DNA of 64,000 nt from Aurelia coerulea. Its lineage: Eukaryota > Cnidaria > Scyphozoa > Semaeostomeae > Ulmaridae. The translations under genes were made by a program, and so were the position numbers. The notes beneath the pieces are model-generated. The model was not told the origin of the DNA and searched no databases. It saw nothing but the letters and a program-made list of their open reading frames with translations. How positions within the stretch are numbered: position 1 is the first letter of the stretch; each line of letters begins with the position of its first letter. Below, one piece after another: positions 43,432 through 55,080 of this stretch. The stretch covers positions 7,013,501 through 7,077,500 of the forward strand of contig CM076947.1 in the NCBI GenBank assembly GCA_039566865.1. Reading direction: 5' to 3'.

Positions 43432-45520
43432 AACAAAAAATTACTTATGTCCTTGACACCATCATGTATAGGAAATATTTTGTTAAGTCAATTCAGTGAA
43501 GGGATAGCTTCATGTCTGTTAGTGTTGTTATGTATGTTATGTTTGTCAGGTTGGTTAGTTATATTAGGAACAAACAGAAAAAATGCAAAACGAGGCTGGC
43601 CGCGAGGCTTCCATCCATGGAAAGTTTTGGCGGGCCGGGTTGAAGCCGCCTGTAGGCCCCAAGGTTTCTGGCCGCCGATCACCGCGTGCGTGCCAAAATT
43701 TATGCCAGATCTGGATCTAAACAGTCACATGGGAGGACGGCGAAGCTGCCAGTGCGAAAATTCTTCAAAAATTGGCTGCTGCAGGCTCGGAAAACGCTTT
43801 GATTGCTGTTACCAATTGCTGTAACAATTGCCTGAAAATAGCAATTTTTTGAATTAATATTACGAGAAAACTGGTCCTGGCCTCTCGATCAAACTTTGTT
43901 GAAAGCACCTTCAAGATATGGCCAAGATGGTGGCACAGGTGAGTTATCTGGGAAAATTTGCCCAGTTTGGATTTAATTGTCGTGCTTACTGGAGGTCACG
44001 GCATCCAAATTTCTTGTGTTCGAAACGGCATTTCTTTAGCCTATGATTATTTCGCAACCATTGCTAATTTCTGTTTGATATATTGGCCCTAGAAAATAAA
44101 AGTCATCCCTTTTCTTGTAAATCTAGTACCACAACCCTGGCTCTTCAGGATGGGAAAATATTTAAAGTTTTTGCAGAGGACCTATTTTGATGCCTTCTCA
44201 TGAAGCTCAAAGTAACCGCTCTTTTGGTCTGTACCAACAAAAATTTCCACCTGGCCTCTCAACGAAACTTTATAATCTTAAAATAAACATGTCATTCTTT
44301 GCTGCTCTGGTGTCCGATTATGTGGGAAAATTTGCCTGCTCCCGATATTTACATTTTTATAAATTGAAAATCTAGGCCTATTTTCTCCATTGTCGACCAG
44401 AAGTGATTGCATTCTTTACTAGGCCTAACTAAAGCCTACCAAGCTTGCACCTGTCCACAACACAAGTACGAACAGAAATGAGCATTGACTGCAGAAAAAC
44501 AACAGTGATGAAGGAATGAGTAATGATCATCAAGCCTGTTCCTTTTTAAGAATATTGATACATATAAATATAGCCTTTTCTATCAAATTTTTGAAGAATC
44601 AACAATTAGGCCTAGATTCCATCTATGTACGTAATAAATTTTCAAGTTTTGAATTTCCAAACATTTCTTAATACTTTGATGTTAGATGAATTATGAAATC
44701 AGCCCTGCATCCAGCTAACAAGTACTGTAATTCTGCGTGTTTCAATGCTACGATTTCTAAACTGTGCCATGTGCAAGATGGAATTTTTCATAATTTCTTT
44801 GCAGGTTTATCATCATCAGGATAATAAGCTCTGGCAACCAAATAGATTTGACAAGAAAAGTAAAGATAGCTCTTTGAACCATTTTGACATTATTGTGATT
44901 GAGGTTGAAAGATGAACTCTGGACTTCTCCAAAGAAGCAGTAAAAAGGAAAGTCTATGATTCAACTATACACAAGATATGTTTGTTGGGTTATTATTATC
45001 AAATGCATAGGAAATGCCTGTTGATAAAAATTTCATGTTCTCTTTTTATTATCTTGAAGTTTGCAGTACATGTATTTTTATAAGAGACAGCTTTCTATAA
45101 GAAACAGTAGGCTCAATATTTCAAAAGTTAAGAAACAACCCTGCTGGAATTTAAAAAGCGAAGGCACTCTTTAGTAATTTGCAGTTTTAATTGTCCCAGT
45201 GCACTCAAAAATGTTTTGACACTGTACTGTGTTGCAACTGTTTGGACATTATTTTGAGTATGAATTATGTTTAATTATTTTGAGATCTTACCAAGTAATT
45301 TGGGAGCCCTTTTGAAAAAACTAAATTAACTCTTTACTTCTGGTGTTAAAAATATAAGAAACACACAAGAAACTTTTGGTAGCAAAATGGCCCAAAAATT
45401 TAAGAAACTGCCTACCAGCCCAGGATCTTAATTTCTTGTGAAAAATACATGTATGTGATATTATACAATAAATTGATTTATTTAATTTTGATAAGATGTT
45501 GTTTTTATGAAATGTATAGC
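43432..45520. other. No supported gene
   Basis: About 2 kb with short open frames and no recognised domain. 'aagaaac' repeat words occur near 45090-45130 and 45350-45420, probably from an old TA-type MITE. Confidence 0.4.
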
Positions 45521-45522
45521 TA

Positions 45523-46565
45523 GAGGGGTGTCGCCCTGATTGAGGGTAAACGCATTTTGACCGGTTTTCACTATGTTGTCCTTTTGTTGCAGAATAACGA
45601 GAGTTGTGCCTTGCTAGTATCAAAATGCTCGTGAAAATATCTCATTGACAGCATTTGCTAAATCTTTGCTTGTTTTTGTTGAATAAAATTCCATCCACAA
45701 ACAGAGAGAAAGTGTTTAAAGAATCTCACCTGAGAACTGAGCTGTGAGTATCCGCCATTTTTCATTTGCAAATTTTATTGCAGTGTTTTGGTTTTGCTTG
45801 TTTTCTTGGCGTTATTTGAACTTGCCCAACAAAAACATTGCCGCACAGCAAGCCAAGCGTGTCTAGAAGAAGTACTTCACGTAACATATGACATACAAAA
45901 TCCGTTTCCGCCGCAATGGGTTTCTCTTTGTAAGTCGTTTGATTGGCCTAAATTCGCCCTGATTGAGGGCATTGTGGTATCTTCCGGTTTTCGAACAAAA
46001 TCTGCGCTACCAAAGCACTACAGGCGACCAATATTTGTGGTAAAAGGACAATTTATGGTACGAAAATAGGTTGATTCTATTAAAGACTGGAAAAATATTT
46101 TTCAATATTAGAAACTCATTTAAATATTGTTCAGGTGAAAGAAGGAGGAAGAATTGATGTCAGCTTGCAGAAAAATCTTCGAACGTATATGCGGTAACAA
46201 AGATCAATGGTTACAGTAACAAAACGCAGCAAACACAATCAGAAAACATTTAAGAGCAACCAAAACTCTTTAATCGTTGATATGCTGATGATTTTCGCAT
46301 CAAATTGTCTTAAATTTACATGAAACGAAGTGAAAGCTTGGGTACCCTCAATCAGGGCGACGTCGGAAATTTAGGCCCTCTGGACCGCAGTGTGCTTGAG
46401 CAGCTCGCTCCAAAAGGCAATATCGCCAATGATAAATATATTTTATATCAACAACGAGGAATAGTTTAGGAACGTATTCATGGTAAGTTCCTTACTGAAA
46501 ATTCTTTCGCTCAGGAGGAATATTAGGCCAGATGTGAAATACCCTCAATCAGGGCGACTCCCCTC
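45523..46565. mobile_element. MITE with four copies of GCCCTGATTGAGGG
   Basis: TA flanks (45521-45522 and 46566-46567). The ends share GAGGGG(T/A)GTCGCCC and TGATTGAGGGTA. Two further copies of GCCCTGATTGAGGG lie inside, one near 45956 in left-end orientation and one near 46349 in right-end orientation. A 93-codon frame (45788-46069) spans one internal copy and has no recognised domain. Confidence 0.75.
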
Positions 46566-46567
46566 TA

Positions 46568-47557
46568 ATTGATGCAAAAAATTTGTGGAGCTCCTAAGAA
46601 AGATATATATTGTCTGTTGCTTTTGTTGTTTACTTTGAACTTGAAACAATGTCTGGAAATTGTACAGCATGAATTTTGTGAAGGGTGATACTCATAATGG
46701 ATAAAGTATAGATACACATCAAAGGCATGGTTTAAAATGTCTAAAATTATGCCTTTAATTTCATTTCTCAACTTTTTGCAACTTCAAAATTCAGCATTGA
46801 ATTGAACATTTTTGGATCCAGAGACATAGGAACTGGACGGCACTGAGGGCACAAGATTTTGCAATAAACAAAGAAGTGTCCTCCTTATTTTCAGGTAGTG
46901 CCCCCTTAGCTTAGTGCCCTTGTTCCTAGCTTAGTGCCCCCTTAGCTTATGAAAAAATACCCTTGAGATGTTGTGCCCCGCAAGTTTGAGATTCTTCCTA
47001 CGTCCCTGTTTAGTTTGGATCACAAGTGGAATTCAGGTGCACATATAGAGCTGAATTAATGCTTGCACTGTAATTTTTAATGCTTCCTGGATACGTTTTC
47101 ATGTATCACATTACTGAGCCAAACACAAGTCTTACTGTGCGAAGGGCAATAAGAAGGGTGCGTCAGGTGCCAATTCAGCTTTTGAAGGCAAAAATGGGGA
47201 TGGCTGCTTAGTCTGCAAAATTTATTACCCATTTTCAGGAAGATTGTGCCCCACCACAGCTAATAATTTGTTTTGCTAGCTTTTTTCATAAATTACTTTT
47301 GGAAGTCCCACTTCTTTTGCAGCTATTTGAACAAATGTCACCCTGCATATGGGTACTCTGATCAGGTCAATGGGAATTTTTGGGTCAAAAGGGTTTTTTT
47401 GAGATAGGTTAGATCTGATAAAGTTATCAGATCAACCCAAAAATATACTTTCACTGCTTTCATTTCAATAAAGATCAATGGTGGCAATATTAAAAACAAC
47501 AAGAAATTCCAGTGCTGGTCTTTTTAAATGTCTTTCTCACATATAGATATAAATTAT
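46568..47557. other. No supported gene; short duplication
   Basis: 'gtgcccccttagctta' is repeated near 46905 and 46935. Otherwise nothing recognised. Confidence 0.4.
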
Positions 47558-47558
47558 A

Positions 47559-48602
47559 AGTTTGATGAAAAATATGTTCTTATAGCAGGGGTAGCAAAGT
47601 TGATTTTGTATTGTCATTATTATGTTCATTTTTGTCCCAGTGGGCTTTTAAAGTTTGAATCTCCTCCCTTGGAATTTGAAAGCTTATCATTGGTTATTAG
47701 ATATATTATAACCCTCCTAAAACGAATAATAGGGCTGAAAATGGTTGGGAAACGTTCTAAAATGGCCTATGTAAGGCACTCTTCAAATAAGAACCGTTAT
47801 ACCTTGAAATTTATCTTAGTACATTTTTCCAAATTGTGCACTTGTCAACACAGGAATAAGATCATCCATCGAAGACAGGGTTAATGGAATGTTCTCCTGG
47901 AACTGTGAAACAGTTCCTGGGATATTCCCAATTCTAATTTCCAGCTTAAATTCTTGTTGACTGTTATTGATCTGGTAATAAATAGCCATCCTTCAGTCAA
48001 GGCGTTGTCAAATGAAATTGAACGTCATTTTCATTTTGGGTCAGCTGGAAATTGGCCACACTTGGGTGCTTTTCATGATTTTAGTAAATCATAAATTGAG
48101 AATGTCTCAGATTTATCTTGGAAAGAGCACAAACCCACATTTTGGTTAATCACTGACAAGGGTGTCTTGGGCGGGCAGATTGCTTCTGGTTGCTTCCTGT
48201 CTATGCCAAAATATGCTCCTGGAAAAAGCAATAAACCTATGGTTCAAATTATTTATTCAATATGTCTAAGAGTTATGTGACTTTGGCAGTCCTACATGTA
48301 ATTCTCAATGATACAAAATATCTTTCACATCCATTTTATGCAATTTTATCATTTCATATGAAATCCCAGCCTCTTCCCAAAAATTAAGAAGACCAGCTAG
48401 AGCAATTAACTTATACCGGGTGTGTCAGAAAAAACGTGGGGTGTTTGGTGGATTGTGAGGTCGAGTTCAGCCACCCGATCGTAGCGAACTTAATTTTTTT
48501 TTGCAACCAGAGGTCCAACTTAGATCATAAACCTTTCCCCATCGAAATCGGTCACTTGATGTATTAATCAGAAAATATTTTCTTCGTAAGACGTTGTATG
48601 GG
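47559..48602 (+). repeat. Segment near-identical to 62957-64000, copy 1
   Basis: Starting at GTTTGATGAAAAATATG, this segment matches the right edge of the window with only about half a dozen differences per kilobase. It includes an open frame of about 108 codons shared by both copies (FDEKYVLIAGVAKLILY... IIHRRQG), which has no recognised domain and lacks a common start. At 62957 the same sequence continues leftward into a CAGTAAATCCCCG terminus, so this copy is a left-truncated version of that element. Confidence 0.85.
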
Positions 48603-48927
48603 AGTTTTGCAAACTTATGAAATCTTTGACAGAGCCCCTTCAGCATTTTACCCTTGCCAAAGCTGCAGGTACACGTGGTATTATCAGGGGGGAATGAAAT
48701 AGTTCTGTCATAAAACATCACGGTGATCCCGTTGAAAGAAATCTCTTTACAACACAAAGGAGCATGCATTTTTGCTGTCTCTCAAACGTATTCTCTTTGC
48801 AGGACAAGTTATGGCGTGACAAGGCATCCCAGGGGAGAAAACACTATTTCCGAACTGTTTCATGCTTCCCAGATAATACCACGTGTACCTGCAGCTTTGG
48901 CAAGGCTAAAATGTTGAAGGGGCTTGG
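48416..48927. mobile_element. Palindromic MITE, CCGGGTGTGTCAG end, truncated
   Basis: TA (48414-48415) then CCGGGTGTGTCAGAAAAA. It is homologous to the complete element at 59512-60182, but its right arm stops at a TTAA (48928) where a hairpin-type TTAA element begins. Confidence 0.75.
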
Positions 48928-48931
48928 TTAA

Positions 48932-49140
48932 CCCTATCCAGACTGGGGGGGCTCATTCAGCCCCCCCCCCCACCTACTTAACTGAGCACTGCTCCAAATT
49001 GGTTCAACGAACCAGGAAATGATTTTTTGACTTTTAGTTTCTATCCTTTTGAAGTGTGAATTTGTGTGAAATTTTGGAAAAAAAATGTAGGGGGCCGGGG
49101 GGTGGCTGTTTTTTTTCAGAGTGGTCAGGGCCAACTTTTA
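48932..49140. mobile_element. Left end of a piggyBac-type hairpin MITE
   Basis: TTAA (48928-48931) is followed by CCCTATCCAGACTGGG and a hairpin G7-CT-CATTC-AG-C12 at 48945-48972. The matching right end (CCCAGTCTGGATAGGG) is not found. A different TTAA-adjacent end faces it at 51085, so the element may be incomplete or recombined. Confidence 0.65.
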
Positions 49141-49564
49141 GGTAAGCTGTTTATGGGTGTAATTCCAGATCACCTCATAATCCTTTGATAATATCCATTT
49201 TCATTTGTGAACTTATAATTTGTAAGGTCTCTTTAATTTTTTCCAAGAACAATAGAACAATTATGTGTCACATGACCTCATCAATGACATCATCTTTAAG
49301 AAAATTGGCAAAAATTAGTTTGCGGACTTTCTGCAAGGATATTTCGACCCCAAATGTTTTACAGCAGCAATAAATAGATTAAAACTGATCAGCAGGGTTG
49401 TTTCCACCTAAGCTGTGTAATTTTGTTTGAATTTTGTGCATCATTGGCCGCAAACGGTATAAGATTCCCCGGGGGTATCCTCACATAGTACTACTAACGG
49501 TCAATTTTTATGCATATTGGTTTCAACTAATTTGATTTACCAATAGAACTATTTGCTATTCTAA

Positions 49565-49930
49565 GGGCTTGTTTATATGGGGGGAAACATCTCACCTGCC
49601 AGACCCGAGGCTGACAGGCGAGATTCCACCTTCCCATAGAACCCCATTGCTTTTTCATTTCGTGTTTATATCATAAAAGCAACAGTGAGATCTCACTTCA
49701 CCAGAGGTTAGGGTTAGGGTTATGGGGCGAGGTGAGTATTTTCCATATAAACGAAAACCACCGTTCGATTGAGACTATTTTTTAGAATAGCTAAACGGTT
49801 AAACTTGCCTCTCAGCCCCGGGGATGGCAGGTAAGGTAAAACATCTCATATAAACAGTGGCTGAAATTTTGTCTCATCTGTCAGCCCCGGGTTTGGCAGG
49901 TGAGATATTTTTCCCCATATAAACAGGCCC
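49565..49930. mobile_element. Tourist/Harbinger-like MITE
   Basis: TAA flanks (49562-49564 and 49931-49933), ends GGGC(T/C)TGTTTATATGGGG, and an inner inverted repeat around ATCTCACCTGCCA. It is 366 bp. A 3-bp TAA duplication fits PIF/Harbinger-derived MITEs. Confidence 0.75.
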
Positions 49931-50062
49931 TAAAAAGAATCTGAACGGAACGATATTTTGATACATTTTGTAGAATTTTCGAATGTGCTACTTACATTTA
50001 TTTCTGAAAGAAACCACTCAAAAACTCCAGTGCCGAGAGAATATAACCTCAGAAAGAAATTA

Positions 50063-50208
50063 CAGTAAAGTCCCGCCTTTAAGAAACCCATTTTTACCCC
50101 CAGCCTATTGTTCCCCCCTTAATTACTCTACTGTTTTCACATAGTCCTCACAAAAATTCAGGGTTTGATTTTCTTAGAAAGCAGTTTCTTAAACGAGGGA
50201 CTTCACTG
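50063..50208. mobile_element. Mariner-type MITE, CAGTAAAGTCCCGCC, 146 bp
   Basis: TA flanks (50061-50062 and 50209-50210). The ends contain CAGTAAAGTCCCGCC and TTTAAGAAAC, inverted on the right with a few changes. Short relative of the 36947 element. Confidence 0.8.
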
Positions 50209-50210
50209 TA

Positions 50211-51060
50211 CTCATTTTTGAAAGAAGGTTCTTAGCTTATCTTCGCTTGTTTTCCCTCCCTGTGTCATGTTACTCGGAGCCGTTCCCCGTGGAAAGGATT
50301 CGATTGAAAAAGTTTGTTTTAAAATGTTCACGATGGCAAAGGTCACGAAGATTATCGTGGAGCCATTAAGAAACTCGTAAGAAACTCTGAATATAATCAA
50401 AATCTCATCATTTCAATTAAGTTTCACTCCTGGCCTAAAGTTCTTAGTTTCTTACTAAAAAACACACCAATCGAGACAGTATCGCTTGATGATAATAGCT
50501 AAACTTTGTTTGGTTGCATTTTGAAATGTGTGATCAACAGCATAACTTCCCTGCCCCCATCAAAAAAGCCAATGTTGTGAAAGGGAATAATCATTTAGAA
50601 ATACAAGCAAGCTGAAGGAAAAACTGAAATGTTTACCTCGAAAAATTGGATGACCAAGAACAGATAACCAAATGTCTTTCACCAGCTTTTACCTTCGTCC
50701 ATTCTTCTCGTGTAATACTGTATGTAATGTAATGTGCCGCATTGGAAAAACAGATAAAAAACGGAAATATCAATCGGACATCACTTATCTAATGATAATT
50801 GTGATCAAACAGATGGGAAAAAACGGAAATATCAATCGAACCGGACGTCATTTATCTACTGATAAATGCTCGCTATTTGATATTATCTCACGCTGATCAC
50901 AAAAATGCTCCTGCTCGCAGCTCGCAGCTCACTGCTCGCCGTTGGGTCGCGGCTCGCAGCACATTTGCAGTTGCTCGCAGCTCGCCGATTGTTGACGCTC
51001 GCTACTACGCGTAGGCCAAAATGAACATGTTTTCCAACCTGGCATCAAGCATCTGCAAGA
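50211..51060. other. No supported gene; small tandem repeats
   Basis: 'aaaacggaaatatcaatcg' occurs twice (about 50758 and 50820). A CTCGCAG-rich, GC-rich stretch lies at 50915-51005. No gene recognised. Confidence 0.45.
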
Positions 51061-51085
51061 TTTGCCCCCCCCAACCAAAATAGGG
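51061..51085. mobile_element. Isolated TTAA-adjacent terminus (piggyBac-type)
   Basis: The inverted sequence CCCTATTTTGGTTGGGGGG ends at 51085 and is followed by TTAA (51086-51089). It has the CCCTAT...GGGGGG pattern of the hairpin MITEs, but no hairpin core or partner end was found. Confidence 0.5.
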
Positions 51086-51542
51086 TTAATTTGGTGCCAA
51101 AAAAATGTTCAAATGAAAATGCATTGGTTCTTCTGAAGATGTTAATTTCATTGTACAGAAAGATTCATTGCCACAGTCATGCCAATCAAACAGTAGATCA
51201 AAGCCTCTTTCAAGAAAAAGGAATTAGAAAAGAACTAAAGGCAAAAATGAATGGAAACATCCAAAATACCATGAAGAATTAGATAAAATTGTCTCTCGTG
51301 GGTCGTTCTTGAGTGTGCAAAGATATGCTCAAACCAGAAAAGTTCATTCAAAGCTGTAGAAGAAACATCAATCAACCAATTTTCCTTTGAGGAGCATGAG
51401 AAATAGGCTGATAAAATATTCCCTTTTTCTGAAAACTTTTTGTCAGTGCTGGCAGCAATAAGAATAAATTATCAAGGAATAAATGAAAAAAAAAACCGAG
51501 TCACTCAAACCAGCTCTTCTTACATCAATAGCTGTTATTCTC

Positions 51543-52617
51543 ACGACGACTTTATTCTGCAGGCCAGCAGGTCAAGTAATCTGCGGGTCAAACACGAAAG
51601 CAAACATGCGGGCACCTCCAGGGCCAAGGGCTAAGTGGCCTCCAGACATGGCATGAAAAGGCTGGAAATGTATTGCGTACGTCAAGCACATCCCGTGATG
51701 GGTTTAGATAACAGTGCAACAAATTATCGTTCTGATTGACAGAGTCAAGCCAAATCGTATCAGACAGAGTCATGATTGCATCTCTTATGTCCGAGGAACT
51801 AGGCCCCATTAAAATCGAAAGCTCTCGAACGATCAAACTTTCGGACGAATTGGAGAGTTGAGTGACTATGGTTGAATTAGTCTCCCTACCTACGCTCAGT
51901 TTCAGATTATGTTCAGTTTATTATTTGATTTTAGGAGCCACCGAATCAAGATTAAGTATGTCTCCTCCCCCTGCAAATACTTGGCACATGGTCTAGAATT
52001 GAGCAATGAATAATCAAATGTACTGAATAATAGTTCATGTATCCTCCCAACGTTATCAACCAAATTTATCAACCAATTTTATCAAACAATATCAAGAGAA
52101 TTTCCAAATCCATCTAAAATGTGCCAGCAACTCAACCATTGAAATTAACGAATCAGTCGCGATTCGCAATCATTCGACATAGATTCCTTGTCTTCGTTCA
52201 ATATTTTGAATCTTATGTTTATACTTTCACTTCATCATCCAATTCAGTGCGGAAAACTGAGACTCATGTAATCAATCTATACGCCCACTGCATTTTTAGA
52301 TTGGCTTTGTTCACGATTTGAACAGCAGGACATTCTTTGGCACAAATCATTTCAATGCCACGAACGAATAAGGATCCCATGGTTGAAAGACATTGAAACA
52401 AAAGCTTGTGAAAACATATGAAAAATATTGTTATTGTCCAAACAGAGATCAAAATCATCCAAGGGATTGGCCTTTGACCATTTGACGGCCTAAAAATACC
52501 AAACACAACACATACATCTTTGTATTGGGCCCTTGGCCCTGGTGGTGACCTGCATGTTTGCTTTCGTGTTTGACCCGCAGACTACTTGACCTGCTGGCCT
52601 GCAGAATAAAGTCGTTG
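51543..52617. mobile_element. MULE-like element, 9-bp target duplication
   Basis: TTATTCTCA flanks both ends (51534-51542 and 52618-52626). Inverted ends of about 100 bp begin C(G/A)ACGACTTTATTCTG and include GGTCAAACACGAAAGC. It is 1,075 bp with no transposase. The open frames inside the ends mirror each other and are not genes. Confidence 0.85.
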
Positions 52618-52665
52618 TTATTCTCAAATGCAGGAGTCATATCTTCCTTTCCTTGCAGTTGCTGC

Positions 52666-52773
52666 TGTTTTTTGCACCATTACCTTCAGCACTTATTGGC
52701 AACTTTACCTATAGAATGTCAGTGCAGACCAGAATCTTGATGACTTCTGTTCAGCACATTCAGCAGAAAGATG
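52666..52773 (+). repeat. Tandem unit of ~268 bp, copy 1, split by the foldback insertion
   Basis: 'ttgctgctgttttttgcaccattaccttcagc' to GAAAGATG here, continued at 54580 on the other side of the insertion, is paralogous to 54745-54990. This gives an intact comparison copy for the insertion site. Confidence 0.75.
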
Positions 52774-54579
52774 GGCGCTAATGCAGTTTCGCACACCCTC
52801 TTCAGACCGTGTCTATACTGTTTCTACTTATAACTCTGTCGTTGTATGTCTGTTACATATGTATTGTATATCAATCGATAGCCCAGAACATGGGGATTAA
52901 TTTGATATGTAATTAATAATTACTCACCTTCAATTCCATCTTTTATTAGCCAAAATACATCCATGACTAACCTCCAAATCTTCACTCCGTCCGCCATTAT
53001 CAATCCGATCGAGTTCTTCGGTCACGTGACCAGTAGCCTCGACTTCAAACTCAAAGAAAGGGGTCCTCATGGATCGTTTACTCCTCGGAGAACTAAGAGC
53101 CGGGAGTTAGACCCTCGAGCTGTCGGTCATCGAGCTGCCGGTGAGAAAGCTAAAAATCTATACTTCGATTTTAGACCAGCGAGCTAGACCCTCGAGCTGT
53201 CCGTCCTCGAGCTGCCGGTGAGAGAGCTAAAAATTTATACTTCGATTTTAGACCAGGGAGCTAGACCCTCGAGCGGTCCGTCCTCGATCTGCCGGTGAGA
53301 GAGCTAAAAATTTACGTCTCAATTTTAGACAAGGGAAATAGACCCTAAAGCTGTCAGTCCTCGAGCTGCCGGTGAGAGGGCTAAAAATTTATACTTCGAT
53401 TTTAGACCCGAGAGTTAGACCCTCGAGCTGTCCGTCCTCGAGCTGCCCGTGAGAAAGCTAAAAATTTGCGTCTCGATTTTAGACAAGGGAAATAGCCCCT
53501 TGAGCTGTCCGACCTCGAGCTGCCCCTGAGAAAGCTAAAAATTTACGTCTCGATTTTAGACAATGGAAATAGACCCTAGGGCTGTCAGTCCTCGAGCTGC
53601 CGGTGGGAGGGCTAAAAATTTATACTTCGATTTTACACCCGAGAGTTAGACCCTCGAGCTGTCCGTCCTCGAGCTGCCCGTGAGAGAGCTAAAAATTTAC
53701 GTCTCGATTTTAGACAAGGGAAATAGCCCCTTGAGCTGTCCGACCTCGAGCTGCCCCTGAGAAAGCTAAAAATTTACGTCTCGATTTTAGACAAGGGAAA
53801 TAGACCCTAGGGCTGTCAGTCCTCGAGCTGCCGGTGAGAGGGCTAAAAATTTATACTTCGATTTTAGACAAGGGAAATAGACCCTCGAGCTGTCCGTCCT
53901 CGAGCTGTCGGTGAGAGGGCTAAACATTTATACTTCGATTTTAGACCAGGGAGCTAGACCCTCGAGCTGTCCGTCCTCGAGCTGCCGGCTCGAGGACTGA
54001 CAGCCCTAGGGTCTATTTCCCTTGTCTAAAATCGAGACGTAAATTTTTAGCCCTCTCACCGGCAGCTCGAGGACTGACAGCCCTAGGGTCTATTTCCCTT
54101 GTCTAAAATCGAGACGTAAACTTTTAGCTCTCTCACGGGTAGCTCGAGGACGGACCGCTCGAGGGTCTAGCTCCCTGGTCTAAAATTGAAGTATAAATTT
54201 TTAGCTTTCTCACCGGCAGCTCGATGACCGACAGCTCGAGGGTCTAACTCCCGGCTCTTAGTTCTCCGAGGAGTAAACGATCCATGAGGACCCCTTTCTT
54301 TGAGTTTGAAGTCGAGGCTACTGGTCACGTGACCGAAGAACTCGATCGGATTGATAATGGCGGACGGAGTGAAGATTTGGAGGTTAGTCATGGATGTATT
54401 TGGCTAATAAAAGATGGAATTGAAGGTGAGTAATTATTAATTACATATCAAATTAATCCCCATGTTCTGGGCTATCGATTGATATACAATACATATGTAA
54501 CAGACATACAACGACAGAGTTATAAGTAGAAACAGTATAGACACGGTCTGAAGAGGGTGTGCGAAACTGCATTAGCGCC
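52774..54579. mobile_element. Foldback transposon with ~77-bp satellite core, 8-bp target duplication
   Basis: GAAAGATG lies at 52766-52773 and 54580-54587. The ends are 334-bp, nearly perfect inverted repeats starting GGCGCTAATGCAG. Inside are tandem repeats of about 77 bp (ACCCTCGAGCTGTCCG... TTCGATTTTAGAC): about eleven in direct and three to four in inverted orientation, meeting near 53985. No transposase. Long ends, tandem repeats and an 8-bp duplication resemble foldback/TU-type elements of sea urchin and Drosophila. A 75-codon frame present identically in both arms (52963-53187 and 54391-54167) simply reflects the inversion, though its conservation is notable. Confidence 0.9.
53107..54246. 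repeat. 77-bp satellite array with internal orientation switch
   Basis: Unit variants alternate 'tatacttcgatt' with 'acgtctcgattt', and 'accagggagct' with 'acaagggaaat', suggesting higher-order units. Orientation reverses near 53985. Confidence 0.85.
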
Positions 54580-54587
54580 GAAAGATG

Positions 54588-55070
54588 TAGGTTATTCCTG
54601 GGTGAATCATAGAAAGGTCCAGCCTTTTGAGATGCCACGGCCTCCTGGATACATTAGCAGTGAGTTGTCTACGGTCTCACATTGCTTATTGAAAGGCTTA
54701 TCGTTGGTAATCAAGTGCTTCTTGGGAGCCATGTCTACTTTTCCTAAAAATTGCTGTTGTTTTGTGCACCATTGCCTTTGGCATTTTTTGTAACTTTACC
54801 TGTCGAACGGCAGGGCACACCAAAATCTTCATCATTTCTGTTCAGCACATTTAGCAGAAAGATGTTTGTTCCTTCTGGGTGAATCAAAAAAGTTCCGGCC
54901 TTTGAGAGGCTACTGCTACCCAATTACATCGGCAGTGAGTCATCTACAGTCTGACATTGCCAGTACATTGCCTGTTGAAATATGTGCTTATTGTCGCTAA
55001 TCAAGTGCTTTTGTAGAGACATAACTAGAGTAGCGCCACCCCAGTCTGTTCACTATGGATTCCGGGTTGT
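54588..55070. repeat. Tandem ~268-bp unit, remainder of copy 1 and copy 2
   Basis: 54588-54740 is the continuation of copy 1. 54745-54990 is copy 2 and includes the empty GAAAGATG site at about 54858. No gene. Confidence 0.7.
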
Positions 55071-55080
55071 GTCTTTTGTG

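Noticed and set aside
47528..47884. 118-codon ORF duplicated at 62928-63281 as a conserved gene
   Set aside because: Both lie in a recently copied repeat and their N-termini differ at the repeat edge, so conservation is not evidence of function.
49704..49722. Telomere-like TTAGGGTTAGGG
   Set aside because: Only two to three hexamers inside a TAA-flanked MITE. Too short for a telomeric or interstitial array.
48932..51085. A single 2.15-kb TTAA-flanked element
   Set aside because: Both ends have the CCCTAT...G7 pattern and TTAA, but their inner end sequences differ (CCAGACT versus TTTGGTT), and the right flank does not match the interrupted host MITE.
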